A DNA stretch of 6,604 bases from Candidatus Auribacterota bacterium (GTDB lineage: Bacteria > Auribacterota > JAFGBW01): NCBI GenBank assembly GCA_016932965.1, contig JAFGBW010000121.1, forward strand, positions 1-6,604, in the 5' to 3' direction. Positions within the stretch are counted from its first letter, which is position 1. Each line of letters begins with the position of its first letter. Shown here piece after piece: positions 5,805 through 6,604 of this stretch. The notes beneath the pieces were generated by a model. It had not been told where the DNA came from. It made no database searches and saw only the letters and a program-made list of their open reading frames with translations. The translations under genes were made by a program, and so were the position numbers.

Positions 5805-6604
5805 ATGATGACCACGAATCCTCAGGCTGATGAATTAAATCAAATCCTTTTCCGAAATAATCCCGCAATCCCTGAAATGCTTTCAAAAAAGGGGAAACGC
5901 ATTTACTTTCCGCAAAAAGGAATCCTGGCCCAGTCCGCCGATGCAAAGGGAAAAGATATCAATGTGACGATCGGAATAGCCCACGAGGAAGACAACTCTC
6001 CCATGATCTTTCCCACACTGGCTAAAATGGTTCCTTTACCCCTATCAGAGGCCTTCACTTATGCTCCCAGTTATGGAAAACCGGAAATGAGAAAAATGTG
6101 GCTGGAGAAAATGCGGGTCAAGAATCCATCGTTGAAGGACTGTACGATCAGTCTTCCGGTTGTCACCTGTGCCCTGACCCATGGTTTGAGCCTCTGCGGG
6201 TACCTTTTTCTCGACGAACGTGATGTCCTGATTTCACCGGATTTATTTTGGGAAAATTATCGCCTGATTTTTGAAAACGCTTACGGAGCAAAAATAAAAA
6301 CCTTCCCTGCCTTCACCAGGCAAGGTCACTTTAACGTCAAAGGCCTTCAAAAACAAATCCAGCAACAAAAATCCAAAAAAATAGTCATTATCCTAAATTT
6401 TCCCAACAATCCGACCGGATATACCGTGACCGTTTCCGAAGCGCAAGAAATCGTGAACCTGGTTACAGAAGAGGCGAAAAAAGGAAAAAAATTGGTTGTG
6501 CTCATTGATGATGCCTATTTCGGACTCGTGTATGAAGAAGGAATCATCCAAGAATCTATTTTCTGTTCTTTATGCAACGCCCATAAAAATATTCTGGCCG
6601 TTAA
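5805..6604 (+). CDS. PLP-dependent aminotransferase, class I/II fold (3' end cut by window)
   Basis: An open frame of 266 codons runs without a stop to the window end, so the gene is partial at its 3' side. NFPNNPTGYT at 198-207 is the fold-type-I NPTG motif, and DDAYFG at 235-240 is the D-x-A-Y element, whose Asp235 pairs with the PLP pyridine nitrogen and Tyr238 with its phenolic oxygen. AFTYAPSYG at 83-91 and the PVVT-ALTHGLS segment (118-129) form the substrate entrance and the phosphate-binding region before the helix. The Schiff-base lysine is expected just beyond the window. The enzyme would move an amino group between an amino acid and a 2-oxo acid in the cytoplasm. The N-terminal part is long compared with classical aspartate aminotransferases and resembles a bacterial group often annotated only as class I/II aminotransferase, so the substrate is not assigned. 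It is divergent from the kinase operon and has its own candidate promoter. Confidence 0.9.
   Translation, partial: MMTTNPQADELNQILFRNNPAIPEMLSKKGKRIYFPQKGILAQSADAKGKDINVTIGIAHEEDNSPMIFPTLAKMVPLPLSEAFTYAPSYGKPEMRKMWLEKMRVKNPSLKDCTISLPVVTCALTHGLSLCGYLFLDERDVLISPDLFWENYRLIFENAYGAKIKTFPAFTRQGHFNVKGLQKQIQQQKSKKIVIILNFPNNPTGYTVTVSEAQEIVNLVTEEAKKGKKLVVLIDDAYFGLVYEEGIIQESIFCSLCNAHKNILAV

Noticed and set aside
5740-5946. 68-codon open frame on the minus strand
   Set aside because: It overlaps the start of the well supported aminotransferase and its ribosome-binding site, and has no recognisable motif.

Overview
The window reads as ordinary chromosomal DNA from a Gram-negative, sigma-54-using bacterium. 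It is moderately AT-rich by eye. A sigma-54 activator, a cell-wall-recycling-type kinase/nucleotidyltransferase pair and the style of the class I/II aminotransferase at the right edge would fit a deltaproteobacterial (Desulfobacterota-like) or similar lineage, but this placement is inferred from protein flavour only and is weak. No mobile element, tRNA, rRNA or CRISPR array was seen.

Left part, plus strand: a small single-RRM RNA-binding protein (29-346) is followed by a strong intrinsic terminator (372-404). One base after its T-tract comes the Shine-Dalgarno of an NtrC-type response regulator (416-1777). The regulator overlaps by 13 bases an RsmB-type 16S rRNA cytosine-C5 methyltransferase gene (1765-3066), so those two look translationally coupled.

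Middle and right part, minus strand: transcription runs leftward from about 5530. First comes an AmgK-like sugar phosphotransferase (4440-5474), then a MurU-like sugar-1-phosphate nucleotidyltransferase whose GTG start shares a GTGA overlap with the kinase stop (3682-4443). After a 136-base gap with nested inverted repeats comes a small three-repeat TPR protein (3132-3545). Kinase plus nucleotidyltransferase would make an activated NDP-sugar from a free sugar, by analogy UDP-MurNAc from recycled MurNAc. The TPR gene converges on the methyltransferase gene, with 65 bases between them and no obvious terminator.

Right edge: a 330-base divergent intergenic region carries a candidate promoter in each direction and a perfect TATAAGT-type inverted repeat with an extra half-site. 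It leads into a PLP-dependent aminotransferase (from 5805) that is cut by the window end before its Schiff-base lysine.

Nothing here is clearly a new defence or mobile system. The points most worth a second look are the structured gap before the TPR gene, the operator-like repeat before the aminotransferase, the tight terminator/ribosome-binding-site arrangement, and the unusual pairing of a sigma-54 activator with rsmB.
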